64,000 bases of DNA from Phialocephala subalpina (taxonomy: Eukaryota; Ascomycota; Leotiomycetes; Helotiales; Mollisiaceae): contig FJOG01000007.1 in assembly GCA_900073065.1 (NCBI GenBank), positions 34,076 to 98,075 of the forward strand. The letters are read 5' to 3'. The notes under the pieces are model-generated. The model was not told the origin of the DNA and did no database searches. It saw only the letters and a program-made list of their open reading frames with translations. Both the position numbers and the translations under genes were made by a program. Shown here piece by piece: positions 31,874 to 43,892 of this stretch (positions are counted from its first letter, which is position 1; every line of letters begins with the position of its first letter).

Positions 31874-33999
31874 TCAAACCTTCCTTCCTTCCAGTGCCAG
31901 AGCGGCCCGTTCCAAAAATGCATTGAAGTCCTTGATCTGCATCAGTAGTCCTCCAGCATCTCCTTTGCTGCTTACTTCCCCCGCGACTCGCTTCAGCAGC
32001 ACTTCTATACCAACCATCTCGTTCGATTGATCGCCGTCGTCGGGCTGTCTTTGTTTGCTCAAGTCGATCACCATCTCAATATCGTGGACATTATTATTGA
32101 GATTGTCCCGGCTCTATTGAACATTTAGTATTAGGTACATGGAAAGCATGAGTAGTGTTCAATAGTATAATAAAGAGGAAGACAAGAATGAAACACGAAC
32201 CTGAGCCTTAGTCCTCTCTTTCTCGTGCCTGATTCTAACATCGTCCATGCGCAGCGCTACTTGTTCCCTCTCAGCTCGGATGCGTAGAATATCTTCTCGA
32301 AGCCGCAATTTCTTCTTCTGCTCATCTCGAAGGCGTCTTTCGAGTGAGTACCCATTATCTAGGTTTATGGTCTGCGGATGGTCAGCTTAAATTTTTAAGC
32401 CGTATGGAAATACTCACATGTTCAAGTAATCGTGTCTGCAATTCCTTCCCAAAATCAGCAACAGCTTTCCACTTCGTCTTGTATTCCCGTCTCAAAGCCG
32501 CATCTTCGCAAGCACTGGCGCCTTCTTCGAGGGTTTCTAGCGCTGTTCCAACAATTTCTCCACAGAAATCACTTAGGACGTCAATAGTATTCACACCGGC
32601 TCGTTTGACATGAGGGATCTCCGAATTGAGAATGTCGGCATCCTCTTCATCGTCATCGTAGACCAAAGGCTTGGTGAATCGAAGAACAGTGACAGGAATT
32701 GGGCTACCAATGCGGACTGTCTTGCCAGTCTTTGCTGGCTTCGACTTTGGAGGGGCCTGTTTTGGATGTCGTTGTTGGGCCGGGGTCGAATCATTTCTTT
32801 GTCTTCCTCTTCGTTTCTTCGCTACCGGTGAAGATCTTGGTTCACCGACCTCTGGAGCTGCAATTGGGATCCCTCTAGATATTCTTCGCCCCTTGTTCTT
32901 CTTCAAAATAGCAGCAGCTTGTTCGTCGTCGATAGCTTCGGCTTCCTCGGGCTCTTGAATAGAGACTTCCTCCACAGGTTCATCCTCAGACATTTCAACT
33001 TCCGCCAGAACAATCGGTGCACGACCGCGTCGTGATGGCTGTTCTGGGGACAATTCATCAAGCTCGAGAGACTCGCGATCGTGTCGTAATGACTGCTCTG
33101 GAGATAGTTCGTTGGGCTCGAGAGACTCGCCCTGCACAACGTGGCTCTGACGCGATCGTCTTGCCATCCTGAGTGAGGGTGGGCCACGCTCGCCTCTCTT
33201 CCTTTTGTTTTGTCGGACACGAGTTTCCGACACTGTCTGGGCAGTGCTATTATCTTGTATGCTCTGTAGTCGTGAGCTCGAAGCAGTAACATCGATACCG
33301 CTAACTCTGATTCTGTGTCCACTACCAGGTGCATCCCTTGGACTTTCAGTGACCTCGTCAACAACTTGAGCAGCTAACAACGGCGTCTTGGACCTGGGGC
33401 GTGTCGTAGGCGTTGAACTGACGGGAGCTTGGTCCACGGCAGGTGTAGGCACCGATTCCTTTGGAATCGAATCATTCGTAGTATCCAAAAGCATATCCAG
33501 CAAAGAGTCATCTGGCTGAGCATCCTCGATTGCGTAAATATCACGTCGGGGTTGCGATCGAGTGCTTCGACTAGAAGAAACAGGCGTGTCATCGGTATCA
33601 AGTTTCCGTCTCTTTGCAGATGTGTTGGCATCAATTGTGCTGTGCGACCCTGGTGGTCTAACATTCTCTTGAGGTATACCTGTATTTGTCGCTCGAGTAC
33701 GGGCGGCAGGTGTTCGGCGGCTGGAGAGCTGTGGGAGAGGTTCGGGCTGAGGCAGTTCGGGCTGTGGAGATGTTTGTGTAGCAGGTGCTTCTGCTGCTGG
33801 AGCTGCAGCAGGGAAGACGAGACCGAAGTCAACATCTTTGACTTGACGTCGCCTGCTTCATTGTTAGCAAGACAGTTGATGATGTGGGGTAACACTGTGG
33901 CCTTACTGTGCTCCACGCAGACGCTGCTGCATGCGCTCCTCGCGTGCTATCACATATTAGCAGATTTCCATGTGTCAGATTGAATTACATACAAGCCAT
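31874..33999 (-). CDS. Inner kinetochore protein, CENP-U/Ame1 (Mis17)-like
   Basis: Five exons: 33993-33999, 33907-33946, 32418-33852, 32201-32371 and 31874-32113 (introns 46, 54, 46 and 87 bp). They give 630 residues from ATG 33999; an upstream in-frame ATG at 34110 would add 37. The N-terminus MASREERMQQRLRGAQRR has the basic M-x-x-R repeat style of Ame1/Mis17. A long disordered, acidic and Arg/Ser-rich middle follows. The C-terminal 200 residues are helical and coiled-coil (LERRLRDEQKKKLRLREDIL, then KAQSRDNLNNNVHDIEM). Such proteins link CENP-C/centromeric chromatin to the outer kinetochore. Gene structure is firm; identity rests on layout and remembered motifs, and some databases label relatives AT DNA-binding protein. 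Confidence 0.75.
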
Positions 34000-34247
34000 G
34001 TCGAGCAAGTTGTCGATGTTGATGGGTGTTTGTGTGGAAAGCTCGACGTTGACGCGCCTCCTAACGCGTCTGCGATTCACGGTGTTCGCGCACGTGACCG
34101 TAACCGTCATGGCATTGGCCTTGTGACCTGAAACATCTTCCCATTGGCAGGGACGGCACTCTTAAATGCACTTCATCTGATATTGACTGTTTCTCGGATG
34201 CATCTTGAACTGCATCCTCTAACTGCATCTCGTTCAATTCTGCCGTC
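34000..34247. promoter_or_regulatory. Short divergent promoter
   Basis: Only 248 bp separate the CENP-U-like start (33999) and the glycosidase-like start (34248), so both must be driven from here. It contains one palindromic CACGTG (about 34091-34096), an E-box/Cbf1- or Pho4-type core, whose use is unproven. If the kinetochore gene starts at 34110, the shared promoter shrinks to about 137 bp. Confidence 0.45.
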
Positions 34248-37200
34248 ATGGAATATCTTGCCTCCCTGCTCCCAGGCGGAGTTCAAAGACAGTCTGAGCT
34301 GGCCCACAAGAAACCTCCCAATCCTCTCTCATATCCCAAGAGCTCAGAGACATTCAGTAAAGAATTGTTTGAGAATCCAACCTCAGAGTACCGAGGAGCA
34401 CCATTTTGGGCATGGAATAACAAACTCGACAAAGATCAACTGCTCAGGCAAATAGATAACTTCAAAGATATGGGTATGGGAGGGTAAGCATGATCCAGCC
34501 CATCTTACACCCTAGCGTATGATGCACTGACGCATCTCAGGTTCCATATGCATGTACGCACTGGTCTCGATACTAAATATATGGGTACTGAATTTATGGA
34601 TATGATCAGTGCTTGTGTTGAGCATGCTGAAAAGCAGAAAATGCTTGCTTGCCTGTGAGTTCGATGGAGTATACTTATGGACCCAAGCTTACCAGAATAA
34701 GATATGATGATGATCGATGGCCCTCAGGATCTGCCGGGGGCAAAGTGATTGAGCAAGACTCGGACCACAAGGGGAAACACATTTTGTTCACCCCTCATCT
34801 GTACGGAACTATTCCTCTGGGAGGGTATGTATGATATTCCTTTGCTATGAGACATGTCCTGACGAAGTAAGTGACCGGACGTCATCATCAGCCAGAGCTT
34901 GCCGTAGTGAGAACGGCCACCTATTGGCATCGTATGATGTTGAGTGTAAGCTGCCTCCAAACCGTCATTCCCAAGCATGGGGTTCGAATGGAATTTGCAT
35001 CCTCCTGTCTGGTCTGGTCTATGCTCGACTTCTAGTTCATTCGCAACAGGCGATCTCGTCGAAAGACTGAAAATATATGCTAACTTGAGATAGTGGATGA
35101 GAACGGATGTTTGAAGTCCTATCGCGTCCTCAAGAATGGCGAAACCGGACAGAATATCTGGTACGCATACATTGAAACAAATCCAAGCTCACCATGGTTC
35201 AATGATCAGACATACGTGGATACTCTGAGCCCGGCAGCCATCGCCAAGTTCATCGAGACTACACACGAGGTCTACAAGTCAAAGGTGGGAGACAAGTTTG
35301 GCTCCACCATTCCATGTATCTTCACAGACGAACCTCAGTTCGCGACCAAGACACAACTATCAAATCCCAGATCAAGAGAAGATGTTTTCTTTCCATGGAC
35401 TACTGACATCCCAAAGACATTCAAAAAAGAGTATTCAGCAGATCTCGTGGAAAGCTTACCAGAAGTCGTCTGGAATCTACCGAACGGCAAGCCCAGCTTG
35501 ACAAGGTACCGCTATCATGACCATGTATGCGAACGCTTCGTCTCGGCATTCATGGATCAATTGTCCCAATGGGCCAAGAAGAACAACCTCATGCTTGACG
35601 GTCACATGATGGAAGAGCCCACTCTACATTCGCAAACCACAGCTCTCGGTGAGGCTATGCGCTGTTACAGAGGCATGGAAATGCCAGGAATGGACTTATT
35701 AGTAGATTGGGTTGAGTACAATACAGCGAAGCAAGCCTCAAGCGTGTCTCGGCAGAATGGTACGAAAGGTACTATGAGTGAACTCTATGGGGTTACACAT
35801 TGGACTTTTACCTTTGAAGGCCACAAAGGTTGTGGCGACTGGCAAGCAGCCCTTGGTGTTACTTTCAGGGTCCATCATTTATGTTGGGTCAGCATGGCTG
35901 GTGAAGGGAAGAGAGATTATCCTGCTTGCATAGGATATCAGTCTCCGTGGTACAAAGAGTATGGATACATCGAAACCCATTTTGCTCGTGTTGGTGTTGC
36001 CATGACCCGAGGCAAACCAGTCACCAGAGTTGCAGTCATACATCCAATAGAGAGTTACTGGTTGGCATTCGGGCCCAATGGGAGTGGAGATGAGCTGGAT
36101 CGTCGCGATCAGGCCTTTGGAGACCTGACTCGTTGGCTCCTTCATGCCTTGATCGATTTTGACTTTATATCAGAGAGTCTCCTGCCAGACCAGTCGCCCC
36201 GCAAACCATATGGAGAGAGCTTGCAAGTCGGATATTGCGAATACGACGTGGTCATTGTCCCTAACCTACGAACAATTCGCTCCACCACCCTAAAAGTCCT
36301 CAGAGACTTCACAGAGAGAGGCGGCAAAGTTATCGTCGCTGGATCAGCCCCCGAACTCATCGATGCACAAGTACCGAGCTCCCCTCCATTCATCGACAAC
36401 AGCAGCAGCTCATTCTGGAGCGAGCAAGCCATTCTCAGTGTTCTCCATCAATACCGAGAGATTCGAATAACCGATGGGGATCATCCCGCTCAAACACTGC
36501 TCCACCAACTCAGACAAGACGGCGACGAGCGTTTTGTTTTCATCTGTAACACAGATCGCAACAATGCGTACCAGACCATCATTCACCTGAAAGGCTTATG
36601 GAAAGTCGAGAAACTGGACACACTTTCTGGCGAGGACAGCATACTTCCCAGTTCGTATAATGATGGTTGGACCTTGTTCCCATATTGCTTCGAAGGCTGT
36701 GGGAGCCTGCTCCTTCGTCTCTACCCCGCTAAGCATATTATCGAAACACTACTCGCCTTGCCTAGTATCGAGTTGGACACGGTCCAGACAACGCTGCCTG
36801 TTTCTCTGCACAAAATTCAGTTGGAAGACAATGTTCTTATGCTTGACTATGCACAATTCAAGCTCAACAAAGACGATTGGTCCTCGCCTACCGAAGTTCT
36901 CCGCATTGATAACATCCTTCGATCCCAGCTGAACATTCCCCGGAAAGGCATGGCCTGGAAACAGCCATGGGCAGTTCCAAATTCTGACCGCAAACCTCTA
37001 GGAGCCGTCAAGCTCAGATTCACATTTCATTCCGACTTCACAGTAGAGGATACTCCGTGGCTTGCTCTCGAAGACCCGGAAACAATGAACATCACTATAA
37101 ACGGTGAACCTCTCCCTAAGGATTTCATCGCTTGGCACTGCAAAGACAAGACTGAGTACTATTGGGTCGATGAAAGCATTCGCAGACTCCCGCTTCCTCC

Positions 37201-38020
37201 TAACTTCATCACTAAAGGTGAAAACACCATTGAACTCTCCTTTCCATTCGGCATTCTCACAAACATCGAACGCATCTACCTCCTCGGCCACTTCGGCGTT
37301 AATCTTTCTGGTCTCAACGGAAGACCAAGTCTCGTGTCTCTAGTGAATCCAGAGCTAACATGGGGCGACATCACGACCCAACTGTTTCCTTTTTACGTTG
37401 GGAACGTGAACTACAAACTCGAATTTACCATCCCTGGACCATCTTCCCCCCAGGAATCGACCAAATCGAGCGTCACTCTCCGTATACCGAATTTCTCATC
37501 ACCTGTCCTCACGGTGCACGGTGAGAATAGCAAGAAGCTAGGCACTATAGCGTTACAGCCGCACTCACTTGAGCTCGGCCAATTCGCTCCTGGTAAGCAT
37601 ATGATCCAAATTACGGCATTTGGGAATAGATACAATTCGTTTGGACATATTCATTTGAGGGATGGGATCACGAATCAGTGCTGGCCTGACATTTGGCGAA
37701 GTGAGTGTTTTTCCTTCCCTCATTCGTGTCCTCGTGAGAAAGAGGCAGTGAGACATATCACTGATCATTCAACAGCGGAGGGAGACTGGTGGACAGACAA
37801 CTACAATGTTCGACCGATCGGTATACTTACACCTCCAGAGGTCATCATATCGACAACTACATCAACCTCGGAGCAAAACAAGAAGAGATCCGATAGCTGG
37901 GTTGTTGTGGATGACTTAGGGTCATGCATTGATGATCGGGCAATGCTGGAACAACTGCACTGCATGGAAGGCTTATCGAGGTTTGAATGCGGAGATCTTG
38001 GACATCATCATGGATTCTAG
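34248..38020 (+). CDS. Large glycoside hydrolase-like protein (GH106/alpha-rhamnosidase-related, GH2-type sugar-binding domain)
   Basis: Six exons (34248-34483, 34541-34654, 34702-34824, 34896-34945, 35094-37700, 37776-38020) join in frame to 1124 residues. The N-terminal catalytic region has APFWAWNNKLDKDQLLRQID, GMGGFHMHVRTGL and YDDDRWPSGSAGG, the barrel signature of a family usually annotated as GH2-like sugar-binding or alpha-L-rhamnosidase-related. A central glutamine-amidotransferase-like fold follows (YDVVIVPNLRTIRSTTLKVL), then a C-terminal jelly-roll region. No signal peptide is visible, so it is probably intracellular. Intron 5 (75 bp) keeps frame and has no stop, so its retention would add 25 residues. 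Intron 3 was placed at 34825-34895 to maintain phase. Confidence 0.85.
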
Positions 38021-38140
38021 GATCATATGCATGTCATGAGTAGTTTGTATCAATTCAACATTCCTTTCCCTCTGCTTTGCTCGCGAATCGGGACCTCGAT
38101 CGTGAAGTGAACACTCGCTGTCGCTATCGAGGCATCGATA
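38021..38140. other. 3' flank of the glycosidase-like gene
   Basis: Normal-composition DNA between the stop codon and the MITE; probably 3' UTR. Confidence 0.4.
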
Positions 38141-38490
38141 GGGAGATTGCGGCATAAAGTAATGCGACTACAGGGCAACGATGCGCTGAAAGAGTGCTAT
38201 AAGCAAGTCTATACCCTGGAGTTACAGGGTATCGACGTCTATCAGCCAAATAATTCTGAAGCAGCCGCGTAGGGGCTGGTCCCCAAAATAAAATGTAAAT
38301 AGGCAGCGCTGATAGGCTGCCTAGGCTTGACAGACCCTGAAATCACCGAAGATCTGCAAGAAGGCCTTCAGGGCCGACAGCGTGGGAATACAGCGCGATC
38401 AGGGGTGTCTTAGTAGTGAGGTAGCGTGTCTTCAGGCTGCTGGAAGCCTGGAATGCCCTGTAGTCGCATCACTTTATGCCGCAATCTCCG
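38141..38490. mobile_element. MITE, 350 bp, with 35-bp terminal inverted repeats and TA target duplication
   Basis: The inverted repeats are 38142-38176 and 38455-38489 and match at 34 of 35 positions; the outer end reads GGAGATTGCGGCATAAAGT. A TA dinucleotide borders each side (38139-38140 and 38491-38492), as for Tc1/mariner-derived MITEs. The interior (about 280 bp) has no ORF and is not AT-rich, so there is no sign of RIP. It lies in the 3' intergenic region between two convergent genes. Confidence 0.85.
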
Positions 38491-38984
38491 TACAAGGGCA
38501 CCACGAACGAAGAGGAACAAGTATACAATCAAGAGTCTATGATCAATAGCTAAGTACTATCTAGACCCTGATACCAGAAGTATTTATGTTGTAGTACAAT
38601 CCTGCACCACGTCCGAGCTCCAAGAGTGCCTAAAACCACCTCCCAAATGTTCAACCACCGATGTGTGCTACCATCACATCATGTCATCCATCATCCATCA
38701 TCCATCCACATTGCAAAACAGAGAGTCCGAGAACTCGGATCTGAAAATATGTCGTACGCAGAACACCTGAAAGAACGCCTGCGAATGACAAGTCTAATCC
38801 GGTCCCCGAGATAAGTAAATGAGTGTGTAACGCCCCCCGAGAAAAAAATCGATTTCGCCATAAACTCCATAACCAGGTGACGTTTTGTGCCAGCAAAAAA
38901 CGCAAAGAACCAACGCTATGTAGGTATACGGAAAAGAAAATGCCACCAAAACCCGACCATGGTCAGCAATACATCGCAACAGAC
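38491..38984. other. Intergenic, no supported gene
   Basis: No convincing ORF; the right part is the 3' UTR side of the dehydrogenase-hemerythrin gene. ATCATCCATCATCCATCC is a short imperfect tandem near 38686-38706. Confidence 0.4.
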
Positions 38985-41255
38985 CTAAAAGTACAAGATG
39001 TATGCAAGCAGAGCAAACAGCATGGCAAAGATGACTTGAGTGCTTGGGAGAGCACTAGTCAAATCAAATTTCGTCGGCATGCCGGGATTAGGAGGAGCGA
39101 TCAACTCGGCCTTGGATGGCTGGTCGTTCTTGCATTCTGGGTATGGTCGAGGTTGGCCATGGAAGGTGCTAGGGTTGAAGCGCCAGACTCCGGAATGACG
39201 ACCGGAAAGAGCAATGGAAACGATGTACGGGACGACGAAAGACATCTCTGGGAAAGGATAAACCTTGCCACCGAGCTTGAAATTCTTGTCTTGGCATCCC
39301 AAAACGAATGGCGCAGCCCTGGTTTATTCGTCAGTCTCGCTAGCGAGTGGATGTCCGGAGGAGGAAGAGTACTTACTTGAAAATATCACTTTGGCGCTCA
39401 GCCTCTTTGCGCATACGGACGTCGATGGCCTTCAGAGTCTTCGAGTCAATCTTGTCATGAAGATTCAGGATGGTCTTGATCTCTTCATGTTGATGATGCT
39501 CGTATGCCATTGCGAACTCATCAATGATACGACAGATTTCCTCGCCACCGTATGCTTCCGGGCGAGTGGTCTCAGCATACTTACGAAGTCGCTCCAGTCC
39601 GTCGTCCACGAAGTGATGTTGAGCGACATTCTCCTCCATGAGTCCAGGGATCTTTGCAGCCTTCTCGATTTCTGGGAAGTAAATGGACTCTTCGCCTAGC
39701 TGATGGTGGTGAATGAAGTCGTAGGTTATGCTGCAGTATACTAGCATGTCGACGGCTTGCTGAGTACCTGGATCAATGTCCGTGGCTTGTTGGTAGATGG
39801 CATTGAGAGCGCGGAAGATGGTGTTGTGAGTCTGGGCCATGATGCGAGCATTCTTCACGCAGTAGTGGTCTTGCTTCGATGCAGGGAGGTCGAGAGCACC
39901 AGTGTCGGAGATCAATTTGAAGGGAACTTCTGGCCTGGTCCTTATTAGTCAATGTGCCGGTGAATCAGGGTGAAGATAACTTACCAGGAGGGGGATCCAC
40001 CAATCTTGATTGGACCATGATTTTCAGGACGAAGATACCACTCGACAGCACCCTTGAGGGCCTCATCTTGGCTCGCATAGTCTTGATCCTTCCAAGGCTC
40101 GAATCCGAGACGCTCGCGGGCCTTCTTGATGGAGTAGGTTCTGGTGAAGAGAACGAATTCCATACGCTCCAAGATCAACGACTCAGGACGAAGTTTGCCC
40201 CGCGTGGTGGCCCAGACGATCCACTCGGCAATATTCGCCATGATTAAGACTAAAGTAGGATGGATGTACCAAACACTACTCAGAGGGGTCTCGTCACCAC
40301 ACAGGGCCCAGTACTTTCTGAAGAAAGTGAGTGGAGGCGATGGCTGGTCATCAGTGATGTTGAAGGCCTCGCCACTGACCTTTGGTGCCTTTGGATCCGT
40401 GATCTCTGCTAAAAGTCCCTTCGCAGCCTGAACTTCGGCGATTGCGACGTGGCCGACATAGACAACATCCATATCGATGTCGTTGTATCCGGTCCATACA
40501 GTTGTCTGTCCATCTTCAAGTGCTTTCACGACCGGGCCAACCATTTGACCGTCGCCTTCACCATAGAGAGCAGTTGGGCGGATAGTGCAAGTACGGATGC
40601 CATTTTTGCCGTTGGCTTCCAAGACGAGCTTGTCGCCCAGAGCCTTGGCCACGTGATACGGATCTCCCTTCATAGGTCGAGGAACCACAAGAGTTGGGGT
40701 GGTTTCGTCCGCATGATCATATCCACCACCAGAGCCAGCAATGATGGGACCAGAAGACGTGTAGACATAAGCCTTGACGGTACCAACTTCAGACGCAGCT
40801 TGAAGAAGGTTGACATTGCCATCGACATTCACCTTGAAGATGTTTGGGACGTTGACATGGTCCTTGTACGCATGAGGCGAGGCGGTGTTGAAAATGGCAT
40901 TCGGCTTGACTTGTTGTATCACATGACGACAGTGGTTGAGATTTGTGATGTTTCCGATGTGGTAGGTGACGCCCTCAAATTTGTTCTTGAAAGGAGAGCG
41001 GCACATGACTGAGACCGAGGTGACAGAGGGTTCTTTGCGCAGAAACTTGACGACATGATGACCTAGGAATCCGCAACCGCCAATGACAAGAACATCGCCG
41101 AGTTGCGGTGGGAGAGGAGTTGCATCATCGTTGCTAGATTCATACGAGGATTGGCGTGTGAGGGGAGATGCGAGGTCAGAAGAAAGTCCCATAGAAATTG
41201 GACATTCCGCTGAGGAGGTCTCGCTGGAGTTATCCACGGAACTAGCCATTGTCAA
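38985..41255 (-). CDS. 3-beta-HSD/Erg26-like sterol dehydrogenase fused to a hemerythrin HHE domain with C-terminal membrane anchor
   Basis: Three exons, 39985-41255, 39377-39934 and 38985-39318 (introns 50 and 58 bp), encode 720 residues. Residues about 50-424 are a 3-beta-hydroxysteroid dehydrogenase: the NAD site VIGGCGFLGHHVV, the catalytic Y-x-x-x-K (YHVAK), and a later hydrophobic segment (WYIHPTLVLIMANIAEWIVW). The first-exon frame would stop at TAA 39981-39983, but TG|GTAAGT at that point is a perfect donor. Splicing to the acceptor before GCCAGAAG yields SPSWPEVPFKLISDTG and continues into an HHE hemerythrin domain with ligands in AQTHNTIF, IHHHQLGEE, AQHHF and YEHHQHEE. The protein ends in a hydrophobic anchor (QVIFAMLFALLAYILYF). 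The natural role is inferred to be sterol C4-demethylation-like chemistry with an iron/oxygen-sensing or binding module. Confidence 0.82.
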
Positions 41256-43892
41256 CGAACCTTTATTTGCGCCTGGGATTAAATGTTTGCTGAAGTTGAG
41301 ACAATCATAGGTGACAAAGGTGAAAAGAGTCGAAGTGTAGAAGAAATCCGAAGTGCGGAGGGAACGCCGTTTTTTAAGGAAGTTTTAATCGAGGCAAGTG
41401 ACGTCTTTAATAGGCCAGATGTGATTCAAGCCAAGGGCTAGGACTTCTTTCGTCATGAAGAGGAAGGAGCAAGTGAATTGAATAACTAACATTCATGAAG
41501 CAGGAGTGAGCAGGTGACTTTCGCTTCGTCCCAGAGAAGGCACGCTCCCCCAAACTCAAACCATTCCTCTGCTGTGACACACAAGATGGTGTGATACTCC
41601 ACCTGAGGGAGCAGACTTAGCTATTCGATTCCCAGAACACGTCCATCCTCTCTCGTCAATCTCTTGTGAGCCGTTTCACGAATTAACTGTTGAGCGAGAC
41701 TTGCAGCTACAGAAACTTGGGGTTAATCAAGGAAATCTAAACTGCGCCTCTTTCAAAACTCGGTCAATTGCAAACGCAGGATGCACTACTGAATCTGCAC
41801 AGCTTCGATAGTATGATCTAGAATGCCCGCGTAGCTTCAAGTCAGGCAAACCGACATGAAAGAAATCCCTCGCCGTCGTTCAGCCAATGTCACTTGGTCC
41901 TGTGCTCAAGAGAGTAAGTCAATTTCTGCGAGAGAAGTCTCTCAAACCATGGCCCAATCGAGCTTCAGGTGCTCCGTTCAGGATCCGGACAGTCAGTCTG
42001 GAAGCTGTGCCTCTTACAGACTGCTAATCACCTTCGGTCGCGATGCCGTTTGCAGACAACAAACGGAATCCTCGTCAACTGAAGTCAAGTTTCTTGCAAC
42101 AATCACGAGAGAACACACCCTCCCCACCGCGTCAAATTCGAGTCTAGGCGCGTCAAAAGGCGCAGCACCAGCGCTTACAACTTTATTCCCCCAATCAAGC
42201 CCTCCCATCCCCAATACTAAGCATGCGGCTCTTATCGAAGGGCAAGACGGGACGGTAAGGCTGTTCGTACGACATGCAAAATTCCCAGACGATGCTTGAA
42301 CTAAGATCCCTGTACATACAAATACAGAAGGAACAACCACAGCTCTGGACCCCAAGCCGGAACAACAAGAGCAGCAAGGGAAGGAATTGACGACAGACGT
42401 GCAACAACATCATGTACATGTACGTAGATGCAGATATTGGGAGCGATTGGGTCGAAAGAACTGCAACTAAAGCCGTCCCTTACCTCAACCTCGCTGAACG
42501 AGCTTCGTTGACCTGGTAGAGTTCTAAGCGAGACACGAGCGAGGGCCTTGAAGTGTCTCAAACGGTTCAGCAACCCTGGGCATCCATTCCAGCTGCGAGA
42601 TATATTGATAGGATCCAGATCGACGGGACTGTGCCACCTTTCCCCTAGTACTTTAGGGGCCGTTGAAGTTGTCAGATGGCGAACGTCAGATGGGATTCCT
42701 CGCTTCCCCTCGTTCCAGTCATCTTCGCTTGCCATATCTGATCGAGAATCCCAGCTTGCCAAGGACATTCATGAAGCCCAGGTTCCTAACCTTCGTCATT
42801 CAAAGCCACAAGCGTCCCACGTCAGCACACGCCGTCTAGAAGAATTTCCCCGGACCTGACTGACATACCTAGCGAGTATCTGTCAGCCTGCCAGGGCTAA
42901 GATCTGGGCCACACCTGCATATGATATGCACCCGCCTATCTCTCCCTCTTCTTCAACGAGACGATAAACCGTTACCAAATCAAATACTACGCCGTAGAAG
43001 CACTTTACAGTCCACTAGTGCATTTCACCACGTTCCTATCCCCCCATACATCGTTAAGCACAAACGCGGCGCGGTCGATAAGCAGCACTTGGCGATCCTC
43101 CTCCAAGCCCCCAGCTAAACGAGGAGAATATTGCCATGTGAAAAGCACACCCTTCCTAGCTCAATCCTTCGCTCCGGAAAAATACCGCCTGAACTCTCTT
43201 TGACAGTTCCGCTAACAAGTACTAAGCAGAATCCCAACAAGCCGGTCTGGGCTCGGAAGTACGGCTGGTACCGTGGCTGACACGGCGCTTACACGCGTCT
43301 CCTCTCCACCAATCACAGCAAAACTCGTCTTCGCAGCCGATAGCATTGCATACACAAACTCCAATCCAATCCAGAATGCAGGCACAAGACAAAGATACAC
43401 AAACGAACAACGAGCAGCTGAAGAGAGACATGCCAACGAGATCCTGCATCGTAAATGTTGACGAATGACGACTGCGCGGAAGCGGCACGTTAAGTTTACC
43501 AGCTTTTGGAAATGCATGAAACTGTACGCCGCACCCGTTTTGGAGAGACATACAGTTATTGTACGTGGTGACGAGTATGTCTCGGGCAGAACAAAGTGCC
43601 TCTGCGGATGGTCCGTATGTGGGTAAAATCCAATGCGTTGAAATGTCTGGGAATCGGAGGGGCATTGATGTGGGGCGAGAGGAGTTCGCGTCTTCACTTG
43701 AGGAGAGGATCGAGAGTGCGATCGTGATGTTCAAAGTCTCAAAATTTTGGGCATAATTTGGTGTCGTTCCGTATCAGCTTCTACTGAATATTTAGATGCT
43801 TAGAGAGCTATCTCGAGAGCTACAAATTCCAAGTCTATCGTTAGCAAAGCGCGCTACAAAGCAAAATGTCTCGTAAGTCATGCAGCATTGCC
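41256..43892. other. Long intergenic region, no gene called
   Basis: The first few hundred bases are the promoter of the dehydrogenase-hemerythrin gene. Open frames of 147-170 codons exist on both strands (plus 41856-42299, minus 42301-42768, minus 43222-43734), but they overlap other frames, show no family motif and have no frame-consistent introns. The frame at 43222-43734 contains a Cys-rich hydrophobic stretch and is the least unlikely of them. Confidence 0.45.

Noticed and set aside
32903..33364. 153-codon minus-strand frame
   Set aside because: It is the alternative frame of the same exon; the chosen frame is continuous across five exons.
33374..33916. 180-codon frames on both strands over the kinetochore gene
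   Set aside because: They are shadow frames of the low-complexity middle of the CENP-U-like exon.
40449..41012. 187-codon plus-strand frame
   Set aside because: It lies wholly antisense to the NAD-binding part of the sterol dehydrogenase exon.
41856..42299. 147-codon plus-strand frame
   Set aside because: It competes with an equally open minus-strand frame, has no motif and no neighbouring exon; composition alone does not support it.
43222..43734. 170-codon minus-strand frame with Cys-rich hydrophobic stretch
   Set aside because: The overlapping frame 43212-43697 on the same strand is as hydrophobic, so the signal is compositional; no family or splice support.
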